From assembly GCF_013387455.1 (NCBI RefSeq), contig NZ_VWNC01000001.1, forward strand, positions 529,887-593,886: a DNA stretch of 64,000 nucleotides, given 5' to 3'. Position 1 is the first letter of the stretch. The number at the start of each line of letters is the position of its first letter. The position numbers and the translations under genes were made by a program. This document shows, piece after piece, positions 19,575-28,566 of this stretch. Source of the stretch: Mariprofundus sp. NF (GTDB lineage Bacteria; Pseudomonadota; Zetaproteobacteria; Mariprofundales; Mariprofundaceae). Below the pieces are notes generated by a model, which saw only the letters and a list, made by a program, of their open reading frames with translations, did no database searches and had not been told where the DNA came from.

Positions 19575-20146
19575 GTTCCTTTCTGGTGAACGATAAAACC
19601 CCTGGTTTTCATCTTCTTTTCAATGGCGATCTGAAGTTTGTCTGCCTCGGCTCGCTGCTGCTCAGGGCCAGCCCAGACGGCATACAGCCCATTCGTTTTT
19701 TTAGAGAGAACACCACTCCAGCCATGATGTCTGAGCTGATCAATCAGACCCTGTGCCCGAGGTTTCTCCTTGAATGCACCCAGCTGTACGTAAAAACCAC
19801 TGCCGGGCTCATCTGCAGAAGGGGCAGCTTTGATCACCGGTTGTTTGGCAACCTCTTTTTTGACAACAGGTTTAGCTGGTGCGATAACTGTTTTGGGTTT
19901 GATCGGTTCGGCAACAGGTTCCGGCTCGATCCGTTCGGGTTCCTCTGCAATGGTAGCAGGCAGATGTTTAGCCAGCGGTTTAGCGCGCTCTTCCTTCACC
20001 TCAGCTTCAGCAACCTGTTCAGGTGATGTTGTGAATAGATCGGGTTTAAGTGAGGCAATGAAAATAAGCAGCAGGCAGCAGGCAGCTACAATCCATGCCG
20101 TACGATGCTCTATCACTGATGCTTGCCAGTTTGTCTCTCCACTCAT
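19571..20146 (-). CDS. SPOR-domain membrane protein
   Basis: The 191-aa protein has an N-terminal membrane anchor (residues 15-35), a Pro/Glu/Lys-rich periplasmic linker and a C-terminal SPOR domain (GFYVQLGAFKEKPRAQGLIDQLR...YAVWAGPE). SPOR domains bind denuded septal peptidoglycan, so a cell-division role is likely. It lies between the receiver protein and ggt, with only 17 bases to the former. Confidence 0.85.
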   Translation of the reverse strand: MSGETNWQASVIEHRTAWIVAACCLLLIFIASLKPDLFTTSPEQVAEAEVKEERAKPLAKHLPATIAEEPERIEPEPVAEPIKPKTVIAPAKPVVKKEVAKQPVIKAAPSADEPGSGFYVQLGAFKEKPRAQGLIDQLRHHGWSGVLSKKTNGLYAVWAGPEQQRAEADKLQIAIEKKMKTRGFIVHQKGT

Positions 20147-20163
20147 ATCAGAAGCTCTTTGAA

Positions 20164-20547
20164 TCAGCCGAGCACTTCATCCAGCTTTTCAGCAAAGCTA
20201 TTGTAGCGGAAAGGTTTCTGCAGAATGTTGAAGGGTTTATCAGGGAAACGATCATAGAGATCTTCAGGGTAACCGGTGACAAACAGAATGCGATTGAGAA
20301 TATTTGGATTGACCTGCTCAAGTGAGCTGTAGATCTCATCACCGCTAAGCTTGGGGATACGAACATCCAGAAGAATCAGTTGATACTGATCACCATGCGT
20401 GGTCAGCTCAAAAAGAGACTGCACAGGATCGCTCATGCTGGTGATGGCGCTCTGCATCCCTTTTTCACTGATATAACGGTTGAGAAATGCGGTCAGAATG
20501 CTCTGGACGCTATCTTCATCATCGATAATGAGTGCTTTCATTTCCAT
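20164..20547 (-). CDS. single-domain response regulator
   Basis: The 127-aa receiver domain has the acidic pair in IIDDED, the phosphoacceptor Asp in LILLDVRIP, the Thr of FVTGYP and the Lys of LQKPF. There is no output domain, so it acts through protein contacts (CheY-like). The start ATG is preceded by GGGGAAGAG. No cognate kinase is adjacent. Confidence 0.88.
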   Translation of the reverse strand: MEMKALIIDDEDSVQSILTAFLNRYISEKGMQSAITSMSDPVQSLFELTTHGDQYQLILLDVRIPKLSGDEIYSSLEQVNPNILNRILFVTGYPEDLYDRFPDKPFNILQKPFRYNSFAEKLDEVLG

Positions 20548-20622
20548 TACTCTTCCCCTCTAAGCAGCGCTGTTCCTCGCTGCTGCATGAGTCCCATCCA
20601 TGGGTCTGGATCGGCTATCTGA

Positions 20623-21429
20623 TTATAGCAGGCTTTCCGGATTTACGCGAGCCATGTTAAACCGGACGCCCCAGTGCAGGTGTGGGCCGGTTGCTCTTCC
20701 TGTAGCACCGACCTCACCGATGAGTTGGTGTGTTTCTACCCACGCCCCTTTTGTGACATGGATTTTACGCATATGCGAAAAGACGGAGACTAAACCATTT
20801 CCATGGCCGATGGCTACCGTATTACCATTAAGATACATCTCTCCGGCAAACAGCACTTTTCCAGCCAGCGGTGTCTTGATTGCGGTACCTGCTGCTGCGG
20901 CTATGTCGATACCTGAGTGCGGCGAGCGGGCAGCACCATTAACATAACGCTGAGCGCCGAACGGGGTGGATTCAATCCCTTCAGTCGGTTTGCCGAACAT
21001 CCTGATATCAGGCGTCGCAGTCACGGGTTCAACATAGGTGGCTTTAAGCGCTTTCACCTCTTTGCGGATGCGGGCCAGCGTTGGTGCATCAAACTCGGCC
21101 ATCTTCTTTTTGACCTGAATATGGGAGATGCGGAACTCACCCTTGATGACCATCAGCGTATCTCTGGCGATCACCTGTTTACCATCAGACCACTCAATGG
21201 GTAGCTCCCCCGGTTTGGTTTTAAGATCAACGCCAATCCAGCCGCGCCATTTGCCATCAGCCTGTTTTTTGGCTGGCCAGCGTTTGCCGAAACACCAGAG
21301 CCGAAGATTGCTGCTCTCAGATGCGGTCTCAACGGTGACCACATCACCCTGAATGGCCTGCCATGCTGCGGCCTGGGCTGTGCCAGTCATACCTGTGATC
21401 AGCAGCAGGCTGTAGATCAGATATCTCAT
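20623..21429 (-). CDS. M23 family peptidase (LytM-type)
   Basis: The 268-aa exported protein has a signal peptide (MRYLIYSLLLITGMTGTAQA) and a C-terminal LytM domain with intact zinc ligands: HSGIDIA (H and D) and HLHWG. Such enzymes cut peptidoglycan cross-links. The N-terminal beta domain of about 110 residues is typical of Ig-like-plus-M23 secreted endopeptidases. It overlaps xseA by 4 bp. Confidence 0.88.
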   Translation of the reverse strand: MRYLIYSLLLITGMTGTAQAAAWQAIQGDVVTVETASESSNLRLWCFGKRWPAKKQADGKWRGWIGVDLKTKPGELPIEWSDGKQVIARDTLMVIKGEFRISHIQVKKKMAEFDAPTLARIRKEVKALKATYVEPVTATPDIRMFGKPTEGIESTPFGAQRYVNGAARSPHSGIDIAAAAGTAIKTPLAGKVLFAGEMYLNGNTVAIGHGNGLVSVFSHMRKIHVTKGAWVETHQLIGEVGATGRATGPHLHWGVRFNMARVNPESLL

Positions 21430-22838
21430 ATATTGTTCTCCTTCACACTTTTGACCTCGGTCTCTGCACTGCCATCATGGAAATGGATGTGAATCTGATC
21501 ACCTGTAGCAAGGCCTGCGGCGGCGGTGATCAGTTTGCCACTGCTGTCGTAGCTCAGGCTGTAACCGCGCTTGAGTACACCAGTCGGATCCAGCTCTTTG
21601 AGTTTACCGGCCAGCAGTTCGAAACGGTGACGCTGCTCTCCAATTTGGGACTGTTCTGTTTTAAGATTACGCTGCTGCTCTTGCAGTCGTTGCCTCTGTT
21701 TCTGTAGTCCGCTGAGCAGTGACTGGCTGAGCTGAATCGCACTCTTCGACCAGTCAGAACGCTGTTGCTGCAGTCGCGCTCCGGGCTGTAGTGGTGCCAG
21801 CCGCTTCTCAATCGTGCGCAGCGGTGACCGCAGCTGGCTGATATTGATCTGCGCCGCATGTTTCAGACGCGTACGTGCCTGCTCGCTTCTATGATGGCGC
21901 GCATCAAAATGGCGCTGCCATGCCGATTGCTCTCGAGAGCGCATGCTCTGCAGCTGCTCAGAGAGTCTGCTCAACTGCTGCTGCATCAGTCCGCGCAGAG
22001 CAGCGAGGCGGGGCAGCTGTTTGCGAAGCTCATCACGGGATGGGATCGCGATCTCTGCAGCATTGGAGGGGGTGGCAGCACGAATATCAGCAGCAAAATC
22101 AGCCAGCGTGGTATCGATCTCATGGCCTACGCCGGAGATGATCGGAATGGGGCAATCCACGATAGCTTGCACGGTGATCTCATCATTAAAACACCAGAGA
22201 TCCTCAATGCTACCGCCGCCACGCACCAGCAGGATCAGATCCGGTGGTGAATCCATGCTGCTCAGTCGCCTGATGGCAGCAGCGATGGCGGCTGGTGCAC
22301 TGCTTCCCTGCACCAATGCAGGGGAGAGGGTCAGTTGTAGCCAGGCCGGGCGTGTGGCCAATACTTTTTTGACATCTTCAAATGCAGCGGCGGTGGGGGA
22401 TGTGACAATACCGATATGTTTGGGTAGTGAAGGTGGTGTGCGTTTGCTTTGCGGATCAAACCAGCCGCGTTCGCTAAATAGCTGCTTTCTGCGTTCAAAC
22501 TCTGCAGCCAGTGCGCCTGCCCCGGCAACTTCAATCCTGGTCACCACCAGCTGGTAGCTACCGCGCGGCTCATAGAGAGAGAGGTGGCCGGTAAAGGTGA
22601 ATTCACCACCCTCTTCGGGAAGGGTTTTCAGGCGCAGGGCAGCCGAGCGCCAAACCACTGCAGAGATCGCAGCATGTGCATCTTTGATGGTGAAATAGAG
22701 GTGGCCGGAAGATGGTTTAGTTAGTCGTGAGACTTCACCGGTCACTTGCACATGCGCAAATCCCTGCTCCAGCATCTGTTTGATACGGGCAGTAAGTTCG
22801 GTAACCGAGAAGACCTTGTGATCAGAAGCTGTGGACAC
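21426..22838 (-). CDS. xseA: exodeoxyribonuclease VII large subunit
   Basis: The 470-aa subunit has an N-terminal OB fold (VQVTGEVSRLTKPSSGHLYFTIKD), the catalytic core with GIVTSPTAAAFEDV and LVRGGGSIEDLWCFNDE, SGVGHEIDTTLADF, a long coiled-coil arm and the C-terminal GYSLSYDS..GKL. The partner small subunit gene is not in the window. It heads the minus-strand run that continues through the M23 peptidase. Confidence 0.95.
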   Translation of the reverse strand: MSTASDHKVFSVTELTARIKQMLEQGFAHVQVTGEVSRLTKPSSGHLYFTIKDAHAAISAVVWRSAALRLKTLPEEGGEFTFTGHLSLYEPRGSYQLVVTRIEVAGAGALAAEFERRKQLFSERGWFDPQSKRTPPSLPKHIGIVTSPTAAAFEDVKKVLATRPAWLQLTLSPALVQGSSAPAAIAAAIRRLSSMDSPPDLILLVRGGGSIEDLWCFNDEITVQAIVDCPIPIISGVGHEIDTTLADFAADIRAATPSNAAEIAIPSRDELRKQLPRLAALRGLMQQQLSRLSEQLQSMRSREQSAWQRHFDARHHRSEQARTRLKHAAQINISQLRSPLRTIEKRLAPLQPGARLQQQRSDWSKSAIQLSQSLLSGLQKQRQRLQEQQRNLKTEQSQIGEQRHRFELLAGKLKELDPTGVLKRGYSLSYDSSGKLITAAAGLATGDQIHIHFHDGSAETEVKSVKENNI

Positions 22839-22891
22839 CTGGATATTGTGTCGTGCTTGGCTACAGGGTCAACAGAAGGATTGTTGCTGCT

Positions 22892-23041
22892 CTACTCCTC
22901 TTCGGAAAACTTCGCTTCATCATCCAGTTCATGTTCATAGGGAAGATCCATAAAGCAGCCCAGTTCCGAGTGCGCAATATGCGGGCTCATATAGGCATAA
23001 CTTCTCATTAATTTACCAAGATCAATATCGTCATTAAACAT
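22892..23041 (-). CDS. 49-residue acidic protein of unknown function, probably Pho-regulated
   Basis: ATG at 23041 has a very strong ribosome site (AAGGAG, 6 bases away), and the 49-residue product (MFNDDIDLGKLMRSYAYMS... ending DDEAKFSEEE) stops at 22892. It is acidic with no membrane segment or cysteine motif. Three TGTCA half-sites at exact 11-bp spacing lie about 80-110 bases upstream on the same strand (23123-23149), inside the 3' end of the preceding gene, which suggests PhoB control. I do not recognise the protein. Confidence 0.6.
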   Translation of the reverse strand: MFNDDIDLGKLMRSYAYMSPHIAHSELGCFMDLPYEHELDDEAKFSEEE

Positions 23042-23116
23042 CTCTCTCTCCTTGTTTATTTCAGCGTAGTTCTGATCGATTCCTTTTGTTGGTCAGCGTG
23101 TAGATCTATTGTGTGA

Positions 23117-23545
23117 TCATGATGACAATCGCATGACAGCGCTGTGACATGGAGGTATAGAGAGGCTGTGATGTTGATGTAGGAGTAACCTGCCCATGCC
23201 GCATTGCTCATCAAGCCCTTTACCGGAACTGTTGAAATAGAAAAAGCCGCTTACCCCTCTGTTTCTGGCCAGACGCATTACAGGTGTATTGACACCTTTG
23301 CATAGCGCATAGGTGGTCGCAGTTGGATTAGATTTTTTATACCACTCAAGCAGTGCGATGCCTCGACAACCGGGATCATCAATATCGGCGATAAATATCC
23401 CGGGCTGTAGTCTGCAGAGATTGTGAAAGCCGCTATTGGGGGGGAGGATGGTCATCTTCCAACCATGTTTATGTAAAAGTTCGCCAATCTGATGGCAGGC
23501 TTGAGATTGTTGTGCAATGATGGCGGCTTGTTTTTGTTGCTGCAT
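23117..23545 (-). CDS. non-canonical receiver-like protein
   Basis: About 142 residues from ATG 23545. The middle aligns with a response-regulator receiver: IFIADIDDPGCRGIALLEWY matches the usual LLLDxxMPGxxG stretch with its phosphoacceptor Asp kept, while the N-terminal acidic pair is not evident and the KP motif is replaced by YFN. I chose 23545 because a Pho-type -10 hexamer (CAGTAT on the minus strand) lies at 23569-23574 and GAGGAG precedes this ATG; the longer 23605 start would be upstream of the promoter. It is divergent from ppk1. Confidence 0.55.
   Translation of the reverse strand: MQQQKQAAIIAQQSQACHQIGELLHKHGWKMTILPPNSGFHNLCRLQPGIFIADIDDPGCRGIALLEWYKKSNPTATTYALCKGVNTPVMRLARNRGVSGFFYFNSSGKGLDEQCGMGRLLLHQHHSLSIPPCHSAVMRLSS
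23123..23149 (-). promoter_or_regulatory. Pho-box-like triple half-site upstream of the 49-aa gene
   Basis: TGACA on the plus strand at 23123, 23134 and 23145 (TGTCA on the minus strand), each 11 bp apart. It lies within the last codons of the receiver-like gene. The hexamer at the expected -10 position (CAATAG) is weak. Confidence 0.55.
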
Positions 23546-23568
23546 ATGGCTTTCACTCCTCTGCAGTG

Positions 23569-23601
23569 ATACTGACAGGTATGCATGGCAACTTGATGAC
23601 A
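23569..23601 (-). promoter_or_regulatory. Pho-type promoter of the receiver-like gene
   Basis: On the minus strand TGTCAT and TGCCAT are 11 bp apart, and a CAGTAT hexamer starts 16 bases after the second half-site. It is back-to-back with the ppk1 promoter. Confidence 0.55.
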
Positions 23602-23607
23602 ACAATT

Positions 23608-23640
23608 TGTCATGGTCGTGCCATGGTCATTTGCTATGCT
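23608..23640 (+). promoter_or_regulatory. Pho-type promoter of ppk1
   Basis: TGTCAT at 23608 and TGCCAT at 23619 are 11 bp apart, with TATGCT starting 16 bases after the second half-site. The ppk1 start is 41 bases further on. Confidence 0.6.
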
Positions 23641-23680
23641 CTGCACAACTGCAGTGAACCATCTACAGTGAGGAGATATT

Positions 23681-25768
23681 TTGAGCCAACAGCCAACTAT
23701 AGAACTTGACCATAGCGACCTCTATCTGAACCGGGATATGAGCATGTTGCAGTTCAACCGGCGTGTGTTTGAGATGGCGGCCGACAGCGCATTGCCGCTG
23801 CTGGAGCGGTTGAAGTTTCTCTGTATCAGCAGCACCAATATGGATGAGTTTTTCGAAGTGCGCGTGGCAGCGCAGAAGCATCGCCTTGCCATGGGTTCAC
23901 TCTCAACGGCGGCGGATGGACTGACTGCCGGTGAGATTCTCTCGCAGGTGCGTGGTCGTGTGGATGCACTGGTGGCCGATCAGTATACGCTGCTTAATGA
24001 GTCGCTACTGCCTGCACTGGAAGAGGAGAATATCCGGATTCTGCGCCGAGCTGACTGGAGTGAAGCGCAGACAGTCTGGATTCGCCGCTTCTTCCGTCGT
24101 GAACTGCTGCCTCTGCTGACCCCGATCGGGCTGGATCCGGCTCACCCCTTCCCGCGCCTGCTCAGCAAGATTCTAAATTTCGTTGTTTCGCTGGAGGGCA
24201 AGGATGCCTTTGGTCGCGAAGCTCATTACGCCATTGTGCAGGCACCGCGCTCGCTGCCGCGGGTGATCCGCTTGCCAGAGGAGATTGCCGGTGCCGGAGA
24301 TCATTTTGTACTGCTCTCCTCGATCATTCATGCCCATGTCGGTGACTTTTTTCCCGGCATGGAGGCCAAAGCCTGTCATCAGTTCCGCATTACCCGAAAC
24401 AGTGGCCTGCTGGTCGATGAGGAGGAGCTTGTTGATCTGAAACAGGCAGTTGCCGGTGAGTTACTGGAGCGCCGTTTCAGCAAAGAGGTACGTCTTGAGG
24501 TATCACAGCGCTGTCCGCAGGAGCTGGTTGAGTTTCTGCTAGAGCAGTTTTCACTCGCCCATCAGGATCTCTACCGCGTGGATGGATTGGTTAACCTCTA
24601 TCGACTTGCAGCTATTTATGATGAGGTCGACAGGCCCGATCTGAAATACCCGGTATTTGAGGCCGGGGTCCCGGCACAACTGCGCGATGAAGAGTTCACG
24701 ATGTTCGATGTGATTCAGCAGGGTGATCTGCTGCTCCACCACCCTTTCCAGAGCTTTGCACCGGTGGTGGAGCTGCTTAATCAGGCAGCCGCTGATCCGA
24801 ATGTGCTGGTGATCAAGCAGACGATGTACCGGGTGGTGCCCGATTCGCCGTTGGTGGATGCGCTGGTACGGGCAGCGCGTGCCAACAAAGAGGTGGTGGC
24901 AGTTATCGAACTGATGGCACGCTTTAATGAAGAGGAGAATATTGCCCTGGCCAACAAGCTCTCAGCTGCCGGTGTGCAGGTGGTCTACGGTGTGGTGGGT
25001 TATAAAACCCACTGTAAAATGCTGATGGTGGTGCGCCGTGAAGGTCGCAAACTGCGTCGGTATGTGCATCTGGGTACCGGTAATTATCACACCGTGACCA
25101 GTCGTTTCTACACCGATTTCGGGTTGCTTAGTTGTCATCCGGAACTGGGTGAGGATGTGCATAAACTGTTCCAGCAGTTGACCGGGCTTGGCAAAGCCAT
25201 GCGCCTGAAAGCGATGTTATCGGCACCGTTTACGCTGCATAAGGGTGTGATTGAGCGCATCAACCGCGAGGCGGAAACTGCGCGTAGCGGAGGCGAGGCG
25301 AGAATTCGCGCCAAGATCAACGGGCTAGAAGAGCCTGAAGTGATCAGGGCGCTCTATCGTGCCTCCCAGGCCGGTGTGAAAATTGATCTGGTTGTGCGCG
25401 GCATCTGCTGCCTGCGTCCGGGCATAACCGGGATTTCAGAAAATATCCGTGTGCGTTCGGTGCTGGGTCGTTTTCTTGAGCACACCCGTATCTACTATTT
25501 CCACAATGGTGGTGATTCAGAGGTGTTCTGTGCCAGTGCGGACTGGATGAGCCGCAATCTGCTCAGGCGCGTGGAGACCTGTTTCCCTGTGCGCGATCCC
25601 GCCTTGAAAAAAGAGGTGATTGCTCAGGGGCTGACGCCTTACCTCTCTGATAATGCGGCAACATGGCAGCTGAAATCCGATGGCTCATATCAACGTGTGC
25701 AGAGTCGGACGCAGATAAAAAATGCGCAGGTGATGTTGATGCAGAAACTGGGAACCTTGAAAGAGTAG
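23681..25768 (+). CDS. ppk1: polyphosphate kinase 1
   Basis: The 695-aa enzyme makes polyphosphate reversibly from ATP. It has the N-terminal helical domain (DLYLNRDMSMLQFNRRVFEMA), a head domain and two phospholipase-D-like C-terminal domains; the autophosphorylated His is H444 in KTHCKM, and the second catalytic His is in YYFHNGG, followed by CASADWMSRNL. The start is TTG 23681, preceded by AGGAG. A Pho-type promoter lies immediately upstream, and ppx is convergent with it. Confidence 0.96.
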   Translation: MSQQPTIELDHSDLYLNRDMSMLQFNRRVFEMAADSALPLLERLKFLCISSTNMDEFFEVRVAAQKHRLAMGSLSTAADGLTAGEILSQVRGRVDALVADQYTLLNESLLPALEEENIRILRRADWSEAQTVWIRRFFRRELLPLLTPIGLDPAHPFPRLLSKILNFVVSLEGKDAFGREAHYAIVQAPRSLPRVIRLPEEIAGAGDHFVLLSSIIHAHVGDFFPGMEAKACHQFRITRNSGLLVDEEELVDLKQAVAGELLERRFSKEVRLEVSQRCPQELVEFLLEQFSLAHQDLYRVDGLVNLYRLAAIYDEVDRPDLKYPVFEAGVPAQLRDEEFTMFDVIQQGDLLLHHPFQSFAPVVELLNQAAADPNVLVIKQTMYRVVPDSPLVDALVRAARANKEVVAVIELMARFNEEENIALANKLSAAGVQVVYGVVGYKTHCKMLMVVRREGRKLRRYVHLGTGNYHTVTSRFYTDFGLLSCHPELGEDVHKLFQQLTGLGKAMRLKAMLSAPFTLHKGVIERINREAETARSGGEARIRAKINGLEEPEVIRALYRASQAGVKIDLVVRGICCLRPGITGISENIRVRSVLGRFLEHTRIYYFHNGGDSEVFCASADWMSRNLLRRVETCFPVRDPALKKEVIAQGLTPYLSDNAATWQLKSDGSYQRVQSRTQIKNAQVMLMQKLGTLKE

Positions 25769-25771
25769 GGT

Positions 25772-27325
25772 TTAACTTGGTTGTTCGAGGTCGATGTGCA
25801 GGGGCAGGCCAAAAGCTTCTCTGAAATAGTCTGCGGTCTGAAGGGCGGCCCAGCGTTCCAGCAACATATCACCACTGCCTTCGATATTCAGGGCTGCGGT
25901 CTCCGGCTCAACATTCAAACTCAAGCGACTGATGCGGTTGCGGCGCTCCTTGTTCAGAGCGATAGCCAGTCGCAGCAGGGCACTGAGTTGCCACACCTTC
26001 AACTGGGCACTTTTAGATAGCTCTGAGAACTCCTTGTGGCTATCTGAGGGGCTGCCTTTGCGTTGATAGCGCACAAGCTGGGTGAGTATCTGTTTTTCAT
26101 TATCACTTAAGCCGAGCAGCGGTGCTACCGATATGAGATAGGCGGCATGGCGGTGGTGACCGCCGACGCGCACATACATGCCGATCTCATGCACCAGGGC
26201 TGCGACCTCCAGCAGAAGTCTGTCACGATGGTGTAGGGCATGCAGTTCACGGCTCTGATCAAACAGTACCAGCGCAAGACCTGCCACCTCTTTGCCATAT
26301 TTACGATCCACATGGTATTTGTTTTTCAGACTGCGTGCCCATGCAATGAGATTACGACGCTGTGAATCAAAGGTCTGCTCTTCGCTGTCCACCATATCCA
26401 GAACAATGCCATCGAGCAGGCTGGCATCAGGCATCACCATTTTCTTGGCGCCGGAGAGCTTCATAATCTCATAAAACACCATGGCAGCAGGCAGGATTAC
26501 ATCGGCTCGATCAGGCCTCAGCCCCAGATCACGAACACGCTCCTCAAAGCTGAGTTTGGATAGTTTTCTGATCAGTTTTTTCAGCTCTTTGCGACGGATG
26601 CAGGCTGCTGATTCAGTTCCCAGAATCTGAAAAGCCAACTCACCGATGGCAGAAGCATTGCCACCGGTTGCAATGCAGCTGTCGGCCTTGCGGCTGCCGA
26701 TCTGTTCGCGAAGTTTTTTGCGTGTGCCATCGAGGTATTCAGAGAGCAGGGTGTTGAAATCACCCTCCTGACCGAGCATCTCCAGCAGGCGAACGGTGCC
26801 GATCTTAAAGCTTTGGGCACCAATCACTTCGCCATCATCACATGTGGTGACCTCAACGCTGCCGCCACCCATATCGATCAGTACCGTAAACTTATCTTCC
26901 ATATCGACACGGCGGCTGATCGAGTAGTGCACCAGTCGTGCCTCCTCTTCGCCGCTGATCAGTTGAAGATCTATGTTTGTTTCATCAAAAATACGTTTGG
27001 CCAGCTCTCTGCCATTTTTGGAGTCACGCATCGCACTGGTCGCCGTGGCGCGGTATTTCTCAATCTGGTGCTGATCAAGGATGCGGCGAAACTGCCGGAA
27101 TGCCTCCAGCGCATCTTCCATGGTCTGCGGGCTGAAGGTACCGCTGGTAAAAGCGTCATGACCAAGACGAACCGGCTCTCTGTAGCGCTGAACCAGTGTC
27201 GGCGTGCCGCTGGTATCCTGCATGGCGATACCAAGACGCATGGCATTGGAGCCGACATCAATAGCCGCGACAAGAGCGCTGTTCTCGGGTAGTGCATCAT
27301 CTGAAATAAGGCTGACAAATTCCAT
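25772..27325 (-). CDS. ppx: Ppx/GppA phosphatase (exopolyphosphatase)
   Basis: The 517-aa protein belongs to the ASKHA exopolyphosphatase/pppGpp phosphatase family. The N-terminal ATPase-like domain shows AAIDVGSNAMRLGIA, TSAMRDSKNGREL and the LIDMGGGSVEVT motif; the C-terminal part resembles the HD-like helical domain (ALVHEIGMYV). It is convergent with ppk1, only 3 bases between stops, which favours polyphosphate as the substrate over pppGpp. Confidence 0.88.
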   Translation of the reverse strand: MEFVSLISDDALPENSALVAAIDVGSNAMRLGIAMQDTSGTPTLVQRYREPVRLGHDAFTSGTFSPQTMEDALEAFRQFRRILDQHQIEKYRATATSAMRDSKNGRELAKRIFDETNIDLQLISGEEEARLVHYSISRRVDMEDKFTVLIDMGGGSVEVTTCDDGEVIGAQSFKIGTVRLLEMLGQEGDFNTLLSEYLDGTRKKLREQIGSRKADSCIATGGNASAIGELAFQILGTESAACIRRKELKKLIRKLSKLSFEERVRDLGLRPDRADVILPAAMVFYEIMKLSGAKKMVMPDASLLDGIVLDMVDSEEQTFDSQRRNLIAWARSLKNKYHVDRKYGKEVAGLALVLFDQSRELHALHHRDRLLLEVAALVHEIGMYVRVGGHHRHAAYLISVAPLLGLSDNEKQILTQLVRYQRKGSPSDSHKEFSELSKSAQLKVWQLSALLRLAIALNKERRNRISRLSLNVEPETAALNIEGSGDMLLERWAALQTADYFREAFGLPLHIDLEQPS

Positions 27326-27466
27326 CTGCTTATGCTGCCGTGGTGTTTAGGAAATCGCTATCTAATTTCGGCACAGATCCATATTCCTGTGTATTAATTG
27401 TGGATTTGCAGTGTAGAATATTTCGTCCTCTGTAGATAGGGGCGACACTCTACTCAGGGAGTATGC

Positions 27467-28384
27467 ATGATGGATGCACCGTTTAATGATGAGAATCAGA
27501 ATAAAGAGAGTTCACAGCGTAGCTCAAATCCGGAGACAAGGCCTTACGATGCCTTGATCAATCAACATGGTTTTGATGATAGTAAGGTTGAGAAAATCAT
27601 CACCTCCTATCTGCAGGAGCAGGAGCTTAAACCCTATCAGGCTGAGCTAATTAACCTTCAGCAACACCTTGAACAGACCAAGCAGCGCATGATTATTCTC
27701 TTTGAAGGCAGGGATGCCGCGGGCAAAGGTGGAACCATTCGCAGTGTGACCCGTTATATGAATGAGAAGCACTATCGCGTTATTGCGCTGGGTAAGCCGA
27801 CCGAAGAGCAGCGCACGCAGTGGTTTTTCCAGAAGTATGTCTCCCAGTTTCCCCGCGGTGGAGAGATCGCGATGTTTGATCGCAGCTGGTACAACCGCGC
27901 TATGGTGGAGCCGGTGTTCGGCTTCTGCACGGATGAGGAGTATAACAACTTTATGACCGGTGTGGTCGGCTTTGAGAAGGATCTGGTGCGTCAGGGAACT
28001 ATTCTGGTGAAGATCTACTTCAGTGTGACCAAAGAGATGCAGCAGAAACGATTTGAACGTCGTAAGGATGATCCACTACGGCAGTGGAAGCTCTCCGAGG
28101 TGGATGTGCAGGCGCAGGAGCGCTGGGACGATTTTGATAAGGTGAAGTTCGAGATGCTCAAGCATACCCACACTGCAGCTGCACCGTGGACGCTTATCCG
28201 CTCTGCCAATAAACACCTGGCCCGCCTCAATGCCATTAAAGTGATCCTTAACGCTGTGGAGTATGAAACCAGCAATCTGGAGCTCGATTATGTGCCGGAT
28301 GACACGATTGTGATTTCCGGAGCAAGAGAGATTGAACTGATGCAGAAGGAGAGGTTGCGCAGCAAGGGGAAGAAAAAAGGGTAA
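27467..28384 (+). CDS. ppk2: polyphosphate kinase 2, copy 1
   Basis: The 305-aa PPK2 (P-loop kinase fold) uses polyphosphate to phosphorylate nucleotides, or the reverse. Walker A is FEGRDAAGKGG, Walker B FDRSWYNRAMVEP and the lid RRKDDPLRQWKLS, as in single-domain (class I-like) members. A Glu/Gln-rich N-terminal extension of about 40 residues precedes the core. It is the first of three tandem paralogues; ATG 27467 has GGGAG upstream and an ATG two codons later is possible. Confidence 0.93.
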   Translation: MMDAPFNDENQNKESSQRSSNPETRPYDALINQHGFDDSKVEKIITSYLQEQELKPYQAELINLQQHLEQTKQRMIILFEGRDAAGKGGTIRSVTRYMNEKHYRVIALGKPTEEQRTQWFFQKYVSQFPRGGEIAMFDRSWYNRAMVEPVFGFCTDEEYNNFMTGVVGFEKDLVRQGTILVKIYFSVTKEMQQKRFERRKDDPLRQWKLSEVDVQAQERWDDFDKVKFEMLKHTHTAAAPWTLIRSANKHLARLNAIKVILNAVEYETSNLELDYVPDDTIVISGAREIELMQKERLRSKGKKKG

Positions 28385-28397
28385 ATGGCCTCCTCAG

Positions 28398-28436
28398 ACA
28401 GGCAAGGGAGCGCTTGATCATACCCTTGCCTGTTTT
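28398..28436 (+). terminator. intrinsic terminator after ppk2 copy 1
   Basis: An 11-bp stem ACAGGCAAGGG/CCCTTGCCTGT with a 14-base loop is followed by TTTA. It separates copies 1 and 2 into independent transcripts. Confidence 0.7.
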
Positions 28437-28504
28437 ATGGTCGTGTTGTAGTAGTGATAACTGTCGGAGTGCAATTTGAGGCTTCAAGATTTGCTCAGGG
28501 TGTG

Positions 28505-28510
28505 TATAAT
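28505..28510 (+). promoter_or_regulatory. -10 element (TATAAT) upstream of ppk2 copy 2
   Basis: A perfect TATAAT in the extended context GTGTATAATGC lies 57 bases before the ATG, with TTCAAG 16 bases upstream as a possible -35. The same GTGTATAATGC context precedes copy 3. Confidence 0.55.
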
Positions 28511-28566
28511 GCTACCCCTCTTGCGGAACCGCTCCGCGTGAGCAATTCAACCCCTGGAGAATAATA

